DNA from: RYN-122 sp963761655 | GTDB taxonomy: Bacteria > Actinomycetota > Actinomycetes > Mycobacteriales > SCTD01 | Assembly (NCBI GenBank): GCA_963761655.1 | Contig: CAVXHI010000002.1 | Location: 310,001-374,000, forward strand | Length of the DNA stretch: 64,000 nucleotides | Direction of reading: 5' to 3' | Shown: one piece after another, positions 10,436 to 20,080 of the stretch | Numbering within the stretch: the stretch's first letter is position 1 | Layout: each line of letters begins with the position of its first letter | Translations under genes and position numbers: made by a program | Notes under the pieces: model-generated | The model's database searches: none | Seen by the model: only the letters and a program-made list of their open reading frames with translations | Told to the model about the DNA's origin: nothing

Positions 10436-13096
10436 GTGCCCGGCTACCCGCGCCACTGGGAGTCCGACGCCGTCCTCGCCGACGGCGGCACCGTCCACCT
10501 GCGCCCGATCACCCCCGACGACGCCGAGCGCCTGCGCGCCTTCCACTCCCGGCTCTCGCCGGACACCGTCTACAACCGCTTCTTCACCATGGTCCGGACC
10601 CTGCCGGCCCGCGACGTCGAGCGCTTCACCACGGTCGACCACGACGACCGCGCCGCCGTGGTCGCGCTGCTGCGGGACGAGATCGTCGGGGTGGTCCGGT
10701 ACGAGCGGCTGCCCGGCACGCACGACGCCGAGGTCGCCGTCGTCGTCGAGGACGCCCACCAGGGGCGCGGCCTCGGGCCGCTGCTGCTCGAGCACCTCAT
10801 CTCGGCCGCCCGCGAGCGGGAGGTGGAGCGCTTCGTCGCCGACGTCCTGCCGAGCAACCGCCGGATGCTCGAGGTCTTCCGGTCGGTCGGCTTCGAGATC
10901 ACCCGGGCCATGGCCGACGGCTACGTCGAGCTGTTCTTCCCGATCTCCGAGACCGCGACCTCCCTCGACATCGCCCGCAGCCGCGAGCACCGGGCCGAGG
11001 CGCGCAGCGTGGCCCGGCTGCTGCACCCGAAGGCGGTCGCCGTCGTCGGGGCGTCGCGGGAGCCGGGGACCGCGGGGCACGAGGTGTTCCGGCGGCTGCT
11101 CGAGGGCGGCTTCGACGGCCCGGTCTACCCGGTCAACCCGTCCGCCCCGCACGTGCGCTCGGTCCGCGCCTACGCCGACGTCCGCGACGTCCCCGACGAC
11201 GTCGACCTCGCCGTCGTGGCGGTCCCTGCCGAGCAGGTGGTCGACGTCGTGCGGGCGTGCGTCGAGAAGAAGGTGCGGGGGCTCGTCGTCGTGTCGGGGG
11301 GGTTCGCCGACGCCGGGGAGGCCGGTCGCGCCCGGCTGGCCGAGCTGGTCGCCCTGGCCCGGTCCGGTGGCGCCCGGCTGATCGGGCCGAACGCGATGGG
11401 CGTCGTCAACACCGACCCCGCCGTCCGCCTGCACGCGACCTTCGCCGAGGGCGACCCGCCGCCCGGCCGCGTCGGCGTGTTCACCCAGTCCGGTGCGCTC
11501 GCCGGCACGGTGCTGTCGCTCGCCCGACGCCGGTGCCTCGGGCTGTCGTCGTTCGTCAGCATCGGGGACCGCGCCGACGTCTCCGGCAACGACCTCCTGC
11601 AGTACTGGCAGCAGGACCCGCGCACCGACGTCGTCGTGCTGCACCTGCAGGGGTTCGGCAACCCGCGCAAGTTCGCCCGCATCGCCCGGCGGCTCGGGCG
11701 CTCCAAGCCGGTCGTCGTCCTCAAGAGCGGCCGCGGGCCGCGGGACGCCGCCGTCGACGCGCTGTTCGCCGGTGCCGGCGTGGTGCGGGTCGACACCCTG
11801 GCGCAGCTGTTCGACACCGCCGCGCTGCTCGCCCTGCAGCCGCTGCCGGCCGGGCGCCGGGTCGGCGTCGTCGGGACGTCCTCGGCGCTGGCCGCCCTCG
11901 CCGCGGACGCCTGCCGGGCGGTCGACCTGCTCGTGCCGGTCCTGCCCGACCTGGTGCGGGCCGACCTCGCCGAGATCGTGGGCACCACCGAGACCGCGAA
12001 CCCGGTCGACCTCGGGCCGGTCAGCACCGCCGGACGGCTGGAGGCGGCGCTGCGGGTCGTGGCGACGTCGGGGGAGGTCGACGCGCTGCTCGTCCTCGTC
12101 ACGCCGCACCCCTCGGTGGACGCCCTGGCCGAGGCGGTGCTGGCGGTCGCCCGCGACGTCGAGGTCCCCGTGCTCGCCAGCTGGCTCGGGCACGACGGCG
12201 TCCCGCCCGAGCTCGCCGTGCCGGGGGAGGAGGGGACGCCGGGTCCGGGCTCCGTGCCGTCGTACGCGTCGCCGGAGTCGGCCGCCCTGGCGCTGTCCCG
12301 GGCCGCCGCGCACGCCGACTGGCGACGCCGGCCGCAGGGGACGGTGCCCGTGCTCGAGGTCCCGCTGGACCGCGCGCGAGCCGTCGTCCACAGGTCGGTC
12401 CTGGACGGCGCCTGGCTGCCGCTGGACGACACCGCCGCGCTGCTCAGCGGGGTCGGCCTGACGACCTGGCCGACCGTGCGGGCGGCGTCCGCCGCGGATG
12501 CCCGGGAGGCGGCCGAGCACCTCGGGTGGCCGGTCGCGGTGAAGAGCACGGACGTGCGGTGGCAGGGCCGGGTCGACGTCGGGGCGGTGCAGCTCGGGGT
12601 CGACGCCGACGCGCTGCCCGCGGCGGTCGAGGCCGTGCAGGCCCTCGCTCCCGGCGAGGTGTTCGTGCAGCCGATGGCGCCCTCGGGGGTGTCCGTCGTG
12701 GTCCGCCTCGTGCAGGACCCCGCCGTCGGGCCGCTGCTGTCGCTGCGCCTCGGGGGAGCCGTCGCGGACCTGCTCGCCGACCCCGTGACGCGCACCCTGC
12801 CGCTGACCGACGTCGACGCCGCCGCCATGGTCTCGACCGTCCGCGGGGCGGCGCTGCTGCACGGCGTCGCGGGCGGGCCGGCCACCGACGTCGGGGCGGT
12901 CGCCGACCTTCTCCTGCGGGTCGCGCGGCTGGCCGAGGAGGTGCCCGAGGTGGCCGAGGTGCTGCTCGACCCCGTGCTGGTCGGGACCGAGGGGCTGACG
13001 CTCCTGCACGCCGGGGTGCGCCTGCTCCCGCCCGAGGAGGACCCCGAGGCGGGGCCGCGCCGGCTCACCGGTCGAGGGGCGGCGTGGCTGCGGTGA
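10436..13096 (+). CDS. Pat-type protein lysine acetyltransferase (GNAT fused to NDP-forming acyl-CoA synthetase-like domains)
   Basis: 886 residues from a GTG 5 bp after the TerD stop. Order: an N-terminal GNAT domain (about 15-175, acetyl-CoA motif QGRGLGPLLLEHL), then a CoA-binding Rossmann domain (about 200-320, VAVVGASREPGTAG), a succinyl-CoA-ligase-like region (FTQSGALAGTVLSLA) and a C-terminal ATP-grasp-like domain. In active NDP-forming synthetases a SHTG-type phospho-His motif follows the KSGR segment; here it is replaced by RGPRDAAVDALFAGAG. The ligase part is therefore probably a sensory scaffold, as in Pat enzymes that acetylate acyl-CoA synthetases. GNAT-first order is the actinobacterial arrangement, while enterobacterial PatZ has it last. 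Confidence 0.85.
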   Translation: MPGYPRHWESDAVLADGGTVHLRPITPDDAERLRAFHSRLSPDTVYNRFFTMVRTLPARDVERFTTVDHDDRAAVVALLRDEIVGVVRYERLPGTHDAEVAVVVEDAHQGRGLGPLLLEHLISAAREREVERFVADVLPSNRRMLEVFRSVGFEITRAMADGYVELFFPISETATSLDIARSREHRAEARSVARLLHPKAVAVVGASREPGTAGHEVFRRLLEGGFDGPVYPVNPSAPHVRSVRAYADVRDVPDDVDLAVVAVPAEQVVDVVRACVEKKVRGLVVVSGGFADAGEAGRARLAELVALARSGGARLIGPNAMGVVNTDPAVRLHATFAEGDPPPGRVGVFTQSGALAGTVLSLARRRCLGLSSFVSIGDRADVSGNDLLQYWQQDPRTDVVVLHLQGFGNPRKFARIARRLGRSKPVVVLKSGRGPRDAAVDALFAGAGVVRVDTLAQLFDTAALLALQPLPAGRRVGVVGTSSALAALAADACRAVDLLVPVLPDLVRADLAEIVGTTETANPVDLGPVSTAGRLEAALRVVATSGEVDALLVLVTPHPSVDALAEAVLAVARDVEVPVLASWLGHDGVPPELAVPGEEGTPGPGSVPSYASPESAALALSRAAAHADWRRRPQGTVPVLEVPLDRARAVVHRSVLDGAWLPLDDTAALLSGVGLTTWPTVRAASAADAREAAEHLGWPVAVKSTDVRWQGRVDVGAVQLGVDADALPAAVEAVQALAPGEVFVQPMAPSGVSVVVRLVQDPAVGPLLSLRLGGAVADLLADPVTRTLPLTDVDAAAMVSTVRGAALLHGVAGGPATDVGAVADLLLRVARLAEEVPEVAEVLLDPVLVGTEGLTLLHAGVRLLPPEEDPEAGPRRLTGRGAAWLR

Positions 13097-13140
13097 CACC
13101 TGCCGCCCGGCTGTCCTCCTCCTCCGCCCGGCTCCCCGGG

Positions 13141-13202
13141 TGATCGACGGAGTCTGAGACAGCGTCGGAGGCGCCGGACGCTGTCTCAGCGTCCGTCGAT
13201 CA
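13141..13202. repeat. 62-bp palindromic repeat, copy 1
   Basis: A near-perfect inverted repeat. The left arm is 13141-13166 (begins TGATCGACGGA, ends TGAGACAGCGTC), the loop 13167-13176 (GGAGGCGCCG), and the right arm 13177-13202 (begins GACGCTGTCTCA, ends TCCGTCGATCA). The 26-bp arms differ only within the inner trinucleotide joining the two conserved blocks. The same 62-bp architecture recurs at 22433 and 23539. It starts 45 bp after the acetyltransferase stop, so it could act as an RNA hairpin or terminator; no T-tract follows. Confidence 0.9.
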
Positions 13203-13251
13203 ACCCGCGCCTGCCGGGCGGCACGGCTGCCGCGACACCTACGCTGACCCG

Positions 13252-13446
13252 GTGCGTCTGACCGACTTCTGGGCCCGGATGGAGCGCCGCTTCGGTGCCG
13301 CCTACGCCGAGTCCTACGCCCGCGACATGGTGCTCAGCTCGCTCGGCAGCCGCACCGTCCGCGAGGCGCTCGACGACGGCGACGACGTCCTCGCGGTGTG
13401 GCGCGCGGTGTGCGCCGTGACCGAGGTGGAGCCCTCCGACCGCTGA
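13252..13446 (+). CDS. DUF3046 family protein
   Basis: 64 residues (GTG start). RLTDFWARMERRFGAAYAESYARD and the acidic tail VWRAVCAVTEVEPSDR match DUF3046, a small actinobacterial family commonly found directly upstream of recA. The function is unknown. The strict linkage to recA suggests either co-regulation or a role tied to recombination, but nothing in the sequence shows a mechanism: there is no metal site, membrane segment or DNA-binding motif. Confidence 0.88.
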   Translation: MRLTDFWARMERRFGAAYAESYARDMVLSSLGSRTVREALDDGDDVLAVWRAVCAVTEVEPSDR

Positions 13447-13520
13447 TCCCGACGCGGCTGCGGCCGGTGCCCGGGGGCAGGACGCGGCCCGTCGCGGGAG
13501 TGATCGGCGTGTCGGCTGAC

Positions 13521-13536
13521 TCGAACACCTGTTCGG
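13521..13536 (+). promoter_or_regulatory. LexA box upstream of recA
   Basis: TCGAACACCTGTTCGG differs by one base from the actinobacterial LexA consensus TCGAAC-N4-GTTCGA. It lies 136 bp before the recA ATG. The adjacent TAGCGT (13539-13544) could be a -10 element that bound LexA would cover. Confidence 0.85.
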
Positions 13537-13672
13537 TCTAGCGTCTGAGGCGTCCGGGTGTCCCCAGGCCGCGTCGTCCGTCTCGTTCCTGTCGGACCCC
13601 GCTCCTAGCGTCACCGTCGATCGGACCGCAGCGCGAGCCTTCGTCGGCCCGCAGACCTCTTTGGAGACGCAC

Positions 13673-14722
<1,050 letters not shown>

Positions 14723-14725
14723 CCG

Positions 14726-15494
14726 GTGCAGGAGCGGCCGGCTGCCCCGCTCGACTGGGGCGCCGCACCGTGGGTCGGCCCGGCAGTCCAGCCGGAGCCG
14801 GCCGACGGGGCAGCTGCCCCCCGCCCGTCCCGTGCGCGTCCTCGCCGGTCCACGGACCCGGCCGGTGGGGAGGCCACGGGCGGCACGTCCCGGCGTCGCG
14901 GTCGGCGTGCCGACCCCGAGGAGCCGCCGACGCCGGTCACCCGCCGACCTGCCGCGGGCAGTGTCGGTCGCCGGACCGTCTCGCGGCGGGCGCCCCGCGA
15001 GCTCGGCCCGGACGACGACGCCCTCGAGGTCGCCCGCCAGGTCTGCCTCGACCAGCTGAGCTACACCGCCCGCACCCGGGCGGAGCTGGCCACCGCCCTG
15101 GACCACCGCGGTGTGCCCGCCGACGTCGCCGCCTCCGTCCTGGACCGGTTCACCGAGGTCGGGCTGATCGACGACGTCGCCTTCGCCCAGGCGTGGGTCG
15201 CCCGCCGCGGTGCCGGCCGGGCGCGGGCGGGCGCTGGCCCAGGAGCTCCGTCGGCGGGGCGTCGACGACGAGACCGCCGCGTCCGCTCTCGCCACCCTCG
15301 ACGCCGAGGACGAGGCCGACGCGGCCAGGGCGCTGGTGGAGCGGAAGCTCCGGTCGACGACCGGGGTCGCGGCCGACGTCCGGGTGCGCCGGCTGGTCGG
15401 GATGCTCGCGCGCAAGGGCTACGGCGCGGGGCTGGCGTTCCGGGTGGTCCGGGAGGCGCTGGCGCAGGAGGGCGTCGAGGTCGACGAGGTCTGA
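14726..15494 (+). CDS. recX: RecX regulatory protein (frameshifted)
   Basis: RecX binds RecA filaments and limits their activity. The gene starts with a GTG 3 bp after recA and has an Arg/Pro-rich, probably disordered N-terminal extension of about 95 residues. RecX helices follow: ALEVARQVCLDQLSYTARTRAELA and VGLIDDVAFAQAWVARR in one frame, then RALAQELRRRGVDDETAASAL through GYGAGLAFRVVREAL in the next frame. The break is a single-base shift between about 15197 and 15230, in a run of GGC/GGG codons. Without it the protein would be of ordinary RecX length plus the extension. The frame before the break otherwise runs on in nonsense to 15574. Confidence 0.8.
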
Positions 15495-15534
15495 GACGAC
15501 GGGTGCACCCGGCTCGCGTGGGAAGGTCCCGGTC

Positions 15535-17385
15535 GTGCCCGATCCCGACGACGTCCTCCACGAGCACCTCATGAGCCTGCGCAAGCAGCCCGCCGTGCAG
15601 CCCGCTGCCGAGGCACGCCCCGAGGAGCTCGCGAGGACCGGTCCGGGGACCAGCGGGGCCGGTGTCGAGGGTCCGACCGCGTCCGAGCTGGCCGGCGCCC
15701 TCCAGACCCTGCGCGACCGGGTCGCCCGCACCCGGTTCGGCCTGTCCACCGACCCCGCCGAGGCCGCCCGCCGGACCGCCCGCTCAGTGGTCGAGCAGGT
15801 CGACGACTACCTCCTGCCGCGCCTGCGCGACCTCGACGCCCCGCTGCTCGCCGTCGTCGGCGGCTCGACCGGCGCTGGCAAGTCGACCCTGGTGAACAGC
15901 CTGGTGGGCCAGCCCGTCACCACGGCCGGCGTCCTGCGGCCCACGACCCGCAGCCCGGTCCTCGTCTGCCACGCCGGCGACCGGCGGTGGTTCGAGGGCG
16001 ACCGCGTCCTGCCCGGCCTGGCCCGCACCACCGGCTCCGACGCGGGCCTCGGTGGTGTGCGGCTGGTGGCGCTGGAGGAGGTCCCGCCCGGCCTCGCCCT
16101 GCTCGACGCCCCCGACGTCGACAGCGTCGTCGAGGCGAACCGCGACCTCGCCGGCCAGCTCCTGGCTGCGGCCGACCTCTGGCTGTTCGTCACCACCGCC
16201 GCCCGGTACGCGGACGCCGTCCCGTGGGACCTGCTGCGCACCGCTCAGGAGCGCTCGACCGCGCTGGCCGTCGTCCTGGACCGCGTCCCGCCCGAGGCGA
16301 GCGCCGAGGTCAGCGCCGACCTCCGGCAGATGCTCCAGCAGGCGCGGCTGCCCGAGGCCCGGCTGTTCGTCGTCGAGGAGCGGCCGCTGTCCCAGGGCGC
16401 CCTGCCCGACGACCAGGTCGCCCCCGTCCGCGAGTGGCTCCACGGCCTGGCTGCCGACGCCGAGGCGCGCGGCCGGGTGGTCCGGCAGACGCTGTCCGGC
16501 GCCCTCGACAGCCTCGACGGCCGGGTCACCGAGCTCGTGCGCGGCGTCGAGCAGCAGGAGCAGTCGGCCGACGCCCTGCGCGCGGCGGTCGAGGCGTCGT
16601 ACGCGACCGGTGCCCGCGACGTCGACTCCGGCGTCAGCGGCGGGGCGCTCCTGCGCGGTGAGGTCCTGGCCCGCTGGCAGGAGTTCGTCGGCACGGGGGA
16701 GTGGATGCGCGGCGTGCAGGCCGGCGTCGGCCGCCTGCGCGACCGCCTCACCAGCATGGTGAGGGGCCGGCCGACCCCGAGCGCTGAGCTCCAGGGCGCG
16801 CTGGAGAGCAGCGTCGAGGCCCTGCTGCGCAGCGCGGCCGACTCCGCCGCCGAGCGCACCGTCACCGCCTGGCGTGCCCTGCCCGGCGGCGACGCCCTGC
16901 TCGGGGAGCGCCGCCGCGAGCTCGAGCGGGCGACTCCCGGCTTCGCCGACGCCGCCCGCGACGAGGTGCACGCGTGGCAGGGGGCGGTCCTCGACCTCGT
17001 CCGCGAGGAGGGCGCCGACAAGCGCACCAGCGCCCGCCTGCTCTCCTTCGGCGTGAACGGCACCGGGCTGGCACTCATGGTCGCCGTCTTCGCCAGCACG
17101 GGTGGCCTGTCCGGCGGGGAGATCGCGATCGCCGGCGGCACCAGCGCCGTCGGGCAGAAGCTGCTCGAGGCCGTCTTCGGGGACGCCGCCGTCCGGGGCC
17201 TCGCTGCGCGGGCCCGCGAGGACCTCGCCTCGCGGGCGGAGCGGCTGCTCGCCGTCGAGCAGGAGCGGTTCGAGGCGCTCGTGGCCGGCGTCGCCCCGGA
17301 GGACGGCAGCGCCGCCCAGCTCCGGGTGTCGCTGGCCGCCCTGGAGACCGCCCGGCGCGCCGACCCCGTCCTGGGCCGCCGGTGA
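15535..17385 (+). CDS. Dynamin-like / GTPase-domain protein, first of a pair
   Basis: 616 residues from the GTG at 15535 (VPDPDDVLHEHLM). The P-loop GGSTGAGKS is at about 109-117, with a switch/G2-like RPTTRSPVL and a G3-like LLDAPDVDS in which DxPD replaces DxxG. A long helical region follows (VTELVRGVEQQEQSADALRAAVE), then a hydrophobic segment near the C-terminus (LLSFGVNGTGLALMVAVFAS, GGEIAIAGGTSAVGQ). This is the layout of bacterial dynamin-like membrane GTPases, which work in pairs. It overlaps the next GTPase gene by 4 bases, so the two are probably partners. The cellular role is not established. Confidence 0.75.
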   Translation: MPDPDDVLHEHLMSLRKQPAVQPAAEARPEELARTGPGTSGAGVEGPTASELAGALQTLRDRVARTRFGLSTDPAEAARRTARSVVEQVDDYLLPRLRDLDAPLLAVVGGSTGAGKSTLVNSLVGQPVTTAGVLRPTTRSPVLVCHAGDRRWFEGDRVLPGLARTTGSDAGLGGVRLVALEEVPPGLALLDAPDVDSVVEANRDLAGQLLAAADLWLFVTTAARYADAVPWDLLRTAQERSTALAVVLDRVPPEASAEVSADLRQMLQQARLPEARLFVVEERPLSQGALPDDQVAPVREWLHGLAADAEARGRVVRQTLSGALDSLDGRVTELVRGVEQQEQSADALRAAVEASYATGARDVDSGVSGGALLRGEVLARWQEFVGTGEWMRGVQAGVGRLRDRLTSMVRGRPTPSAELQGALESSVEALLRSAADSAAERTVTAWRALPGGDALLGERRRELERATPGFADAARDEVHAWQGAVLDLVREEGADKRTSARLLSFGVNGTGLALMVAVFASTGGLSGGEIAIAGGTSAVGQKLLEAVFGDAAVRGLAARAREDLASRAERLLAVEQERFEALVAGVAPEDGSAAQLRVSLAALETARRADPVLGRR

Positions 17386-18956
17386 GCCGCACCCTGAGCC
17401 TCGCCGACCGGCTGGGCGCCCTGCAGGACGCCGTCGACGCCGCCGGGGACCGCTTCGACACCTCGGCCGCGCGCACCCTGCTCGACAAGGCCGGTGCCCG
17501 CAGCGCCCTCGGCGACAGCACGGTCGTCGCCCTGGCCGGGAGCACCGGCAGCGGGAAGTCGACCCTGTTCAACGCCCTCGCCGGGGCGCACCTGTCCGAC
17601 CCCGGCGTGCGGCGCCCCACCACCGGCGTCGCCCACGCGGCCACCTGGGGCGGCGACCCCGCCCCGCTGCTCGACTGGCTGCAGGTCCCCCGGCGCCACG
17701 CCGTCAGCACCTCGGACAGCGCCCCGGCGAAGGCCCTCGACGGCCTCGTCCTGCTCGACCTCCCCGACCACGACAGCACCCGGGTCGAGAACCGGCTCGA
17801 GGTCGACCGGCTGGTCGAGCTCGTCGACGTCCTCGTCTGGGTCATGGACCCGCAGAAGTACGCCGACGCCGCCGTCCACGACCGCTACCTCAAGCCCTAC
17901 GCCGGTCACGCGGGGGTGCTGCTCGTCGTGCTGAACCAGGTCGACCGGCTCGAGGAGCCCGGCCCGGTGGTGCAGGACCTGCGCGGCCTCCTGGACGGCG
18001 AGGGCCTGGACCGGGTGCCGGTCGTGGGGGTCAGCGCGCGGACCGGCCAGGGCCTCGACGTCCTGCGCGCCGACCTCGCCAGGAGGGTCGACGCCCGGCG
18101 GGCCGCGAACGACCGGATCGCGGCCGACGTCGTCCGGGCGGCCGACGGGCTCCGCGTGCACGCGGGCGCGGCCGGGGGAGAGCTCGGGACGAGGGAGCGG
18201 ACCGCCCTCGTCGACGCCCTCGGCGACGCCGCAGGGGTCCCGACGGTGACGGCCGCCGTCGAGCGGTCGTCCCGGCAGGCCGCGGCCCGCAGGACCGGCT
18301 GGCCCGGGCTGCGCTGGGTCGGCCGGCTCCGCCCCGACGCCCTCGAGCGCCTGCACCTCGCCGAGGGCTCCCGGACCAGCCTGCCGACGCCGTCGGGGGT
18401 GGAGCAGGCGCGGGTGGTCAACGCGCTGCGCTCTGCCCGGGACAGCGTGGGCGCCGACCTGCCCGAGGGCTGGCGCGACCGGCTGCGCGACGTCCTCGAC
18501 GGCCGGCAGGCGGCGCTCGCCCCCGCGCTGGACCGCGCCGTCGCGGGGGCCGACCTGGGGCTCGCGAAGGAGCCGCGCTGGTGGAGCGTGGTCGGCGGCC
18601 TGCAGTACGCCCTGCTGGTGGTGGCCCTGGTCGGGGCGCTCTGGCTGCTCGGCCTCGTCGGTCTGGCCTACCTGCAGCTCGACGACGTCGTGCCGCTGCC
18701 GCGGGTCGAGCGACTCCCGCTGCCGACCCTGCTGCTGGTGGCCGGCCTGCTGGCGGGTCTGCTGCTCGCCGCCGTCGCCCGGCCGCTCGCTGCCCGGTCG
18801 GCGAGGAGGAGGGCGCGGCGGGCCAGGAAGGTGCTGCTGCGCCGGGTCGAGCAGGTCGCGGAGACCGAGCTGCTCGTGCCGCTGCAGGCCGAGCGCGAGG
18901 CGTACCGCGGGTTCTGCGCGGCCCTGGACAGGGCCGGTGGCAGGCTGGGGAAGTGA
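17382..18956 (+). CDS. Membrane-anchored GTPase (YfjP-like), second of a pair
   Basis: 524 residues starting at a GTG inside the previous stop region. G1 is GSTGSGKS (53-60), with G2-like RRPTTGVAHA, G3 LLDLPDHDS and G4 NQVDRL, an Era/EngA-like GTPase core. Two transmembrane helices lie in the last quarter (YALLVVALVGALWLLGLVGLAYL and LPTLLLVAGLLAGLLLAAVA) and flank a short extracytoplasmic stretch; a basic C-terminal tail follows. The tight coupling to the preceding dynamin-like gene suggests a heteromeric membrane-remodelling or membrane-repair complex, by analogy with paired bacterial dynamins. That role is inference. Confidence 0.78.
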   Translation: MSRTLSLADRLGALQDAVDAAGDRFDTSAARTLLDKAGARSALGDSTVVALAGSTGSGKSTLFNALAGAHLSDPGVRRPTTGVAHAATWGGDPAPLLDWLQVPRRHAVSTSDSAPAKALDGLVLLDLPDHDSTRVENRLEVDRLVELVDVLVWVMDPQKYADAAVHDRYLKPYAGHAGVLLVVLNQVDRLEEPGPVVQDLRGLLDGEGLDRVPVVGVSARTGQGLDVLRADLARRVDARRAANDRIAADVVRAADGLRVHAGAAGGELGTRERTALVDALGDAAGVPTVTAAVERSSRQAAARRTGWPGLRWVGRLRPDALERLHLAEGSRTSLPTPSGVEQARVVNALRSARDSVGADLPEGWRDRLRDVLDGRQAALAPALDRAVAGADLGLAKEPRWWSVVGGLQYALLVVALVGALWLLGLVGLAYLQLDDVVPLPRVERLPLPTLLLVAGLLAGLLLAAVARPLAARSARRRARRARKVLLRRVEQVAETELLVPLQAEREAYRGFCAALDRAGGRLGK

Positions 18957-20074
18957 CCGCCCCCCTGCACGACGTCCCGCCCCGCCTGCACCTCGGCGGG
19001 CAGCCGCTGTCGGTGGTCGGGCGCGCCCGGATCTACGTCTGCGGCGTCACGCCGTACGACGTCACGCACCTCGGCCACGCCGCCACCTTCGTCTGGGTCG
19101 ACGCCGCCGACCGGCTGCTGCGCCGCCTCGGTGTCCAGGTCGAGGTCACCCGCAACGTGACCGACGTCGACGACGTCCTGTTCGACGCCGCGGCCCGCGC
19201 GGGCGCGCACTACGACCGGTTCGCCGCCGTGCAGCAGTTCCACTTCGAGCAGGACATGGCGGCGCTCGGCGTCCGCAAGCCCACCCACGAGCCGCGGGCG
19301 CACACCTTCGTGCCGCAGGTCGTGGAGCTGGCGCAGACGCTCCTCGAGCGGGGTGCGGCGTACGAGGCGGGCGGCAGCGTCTACGTGCGCGGGGCGTCCG
19401 TCGTCGAGCAGGCCGGGCTCGAGCGCGAGGAGGCCCTGCGGCTGCTCGCCGACAACGGCGGCCGGGTCGACGACGCCGACAAGGACGACCCGCTCGACCA
19501 GGCCGTCTGGCAGAGCAGCGCCGGCGACGAGCCGGCCTGGCCCAGCCCCTGGGGCCCGGGCCGTCCTGGCTGGCACGCCGAGTGCACGGCGATGGCGCTG
19601 TCGACCTACGGCGCCTCGCTGGACCTGCACGCCGGCGGCGCGGACCTGCGCTTCCCGCACCACGCCTTCGAGGCCGCGCAGGCCGAGGCCGCCACCGGGG
19701 TGACGCCGTTCGCCCGCACCTGGATGCACGTCGGCACGGTGCAGCTCGGCGGCGAGAAGATGGCGAAGTCGACCGGCAACCTGGTGTTCGTGTCGGACCT
19801 CGTCGCCCGCACCAGCGGCCCGGCCGTCCGGATGCTGCTGCTGGACCGCCGCTACGACGCCGCCTGGGACCACACCGACGCCGGCCTCGACGCCGCTGCC
19901 GCCCGGCTGGACGACCTGCACGCCGCCGCCGGCACGCCCGGGACCAGCGAGACGGCGACCCGCGAGGTGCTGGCCGCCCTGGCCGACGACCTCGACGTGC
20001 CGCGCGCCCTCGAGGTGGCCCTCGCGGAGGGCGGCCAGGCCGCGCGCGACCTCGTGGCCGTCCTGGCGCTGTAG
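18953..20074 (+). CDS. MshC-like cysteine ligase (class I tRNA-ligase fold)
   Basis: 373 residues, overlapping the GTPase stop by 4 bases. YVCGVTPYDVTHLGHAATF is the MshC version of the cysteinyl-tRNA synthetase N-terminus; true CysS has CGPTVYD..HIGNAR. HLGH (39-42) and KMAKS (269-273) are the HIGH and KMSKS motifs. Likely zinc ligands are C30, C211 and H236, as in MshC. The protein lacks the long CysS anticodon-binding tail. MshC joins cysteine to glucosaminyl-inositol in mycothiol synthesis. It could be the genome's mshC or a divergent paralogue, since mshC usually sits elsewhere in actinomycetes; the recA-miaB setting is unusual. Confidence 0.72.
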   Translation: MTAPLHDVPPRLHLGGQPLSVVGRARIYVCGVTPYDVTHLGHAATFVWVDAADRLLRRLGVQVEVTRNVTDVDDVLFDAAARAGAHYDRFAAVQQFHFEQDMAALGVRKPTHEPRAHTFVPQVVELAQTLLERGAAYEAGGSVYVRGASVVEQAGLEREEALRLLADNGGRVDDADKDDPLDQAVWQSSAGDEPAWPSPWGPGRPGWHAECTAMALSTYGASLDLHAGGADLRFPHHAFEAAQAEAATGVTPFARTWMHVGTVQLGGEKMAKSTGNLVFVSDLVARTSGPAVRMLLLDRRYDAAWDHTDAGLDAAAARLDDLHAAAGTPGTSETATREVLAALADDLDVPRALEVALAEGGQAARDLVAVLAL

Positions 20075-20080
20075 AGGTCC

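Noticed and set aside
10379..13099. A 906-codon minus-strand open frame opposite the Pat acetyltransferase gene
   Set aside because: Antisense shadow of a GC-rich gene: composition is His/Gln/Arg/Gly-rich without domains, and the plus-strand frame has clear GNAT and ligase motifs.
13097..13251. A promoter for DUF3046 within the repeat region
   Set aside because: No convincing -35/-10 pair could be picked by eye; the repeat is the only clear structure there.
18953..20074. Calling this gene cysS
   Set aside because: It is short, lacks the anticodon-binding tail, and has THLGHA and CGVTPYD rather than HIGNAR and CGPTVYD.
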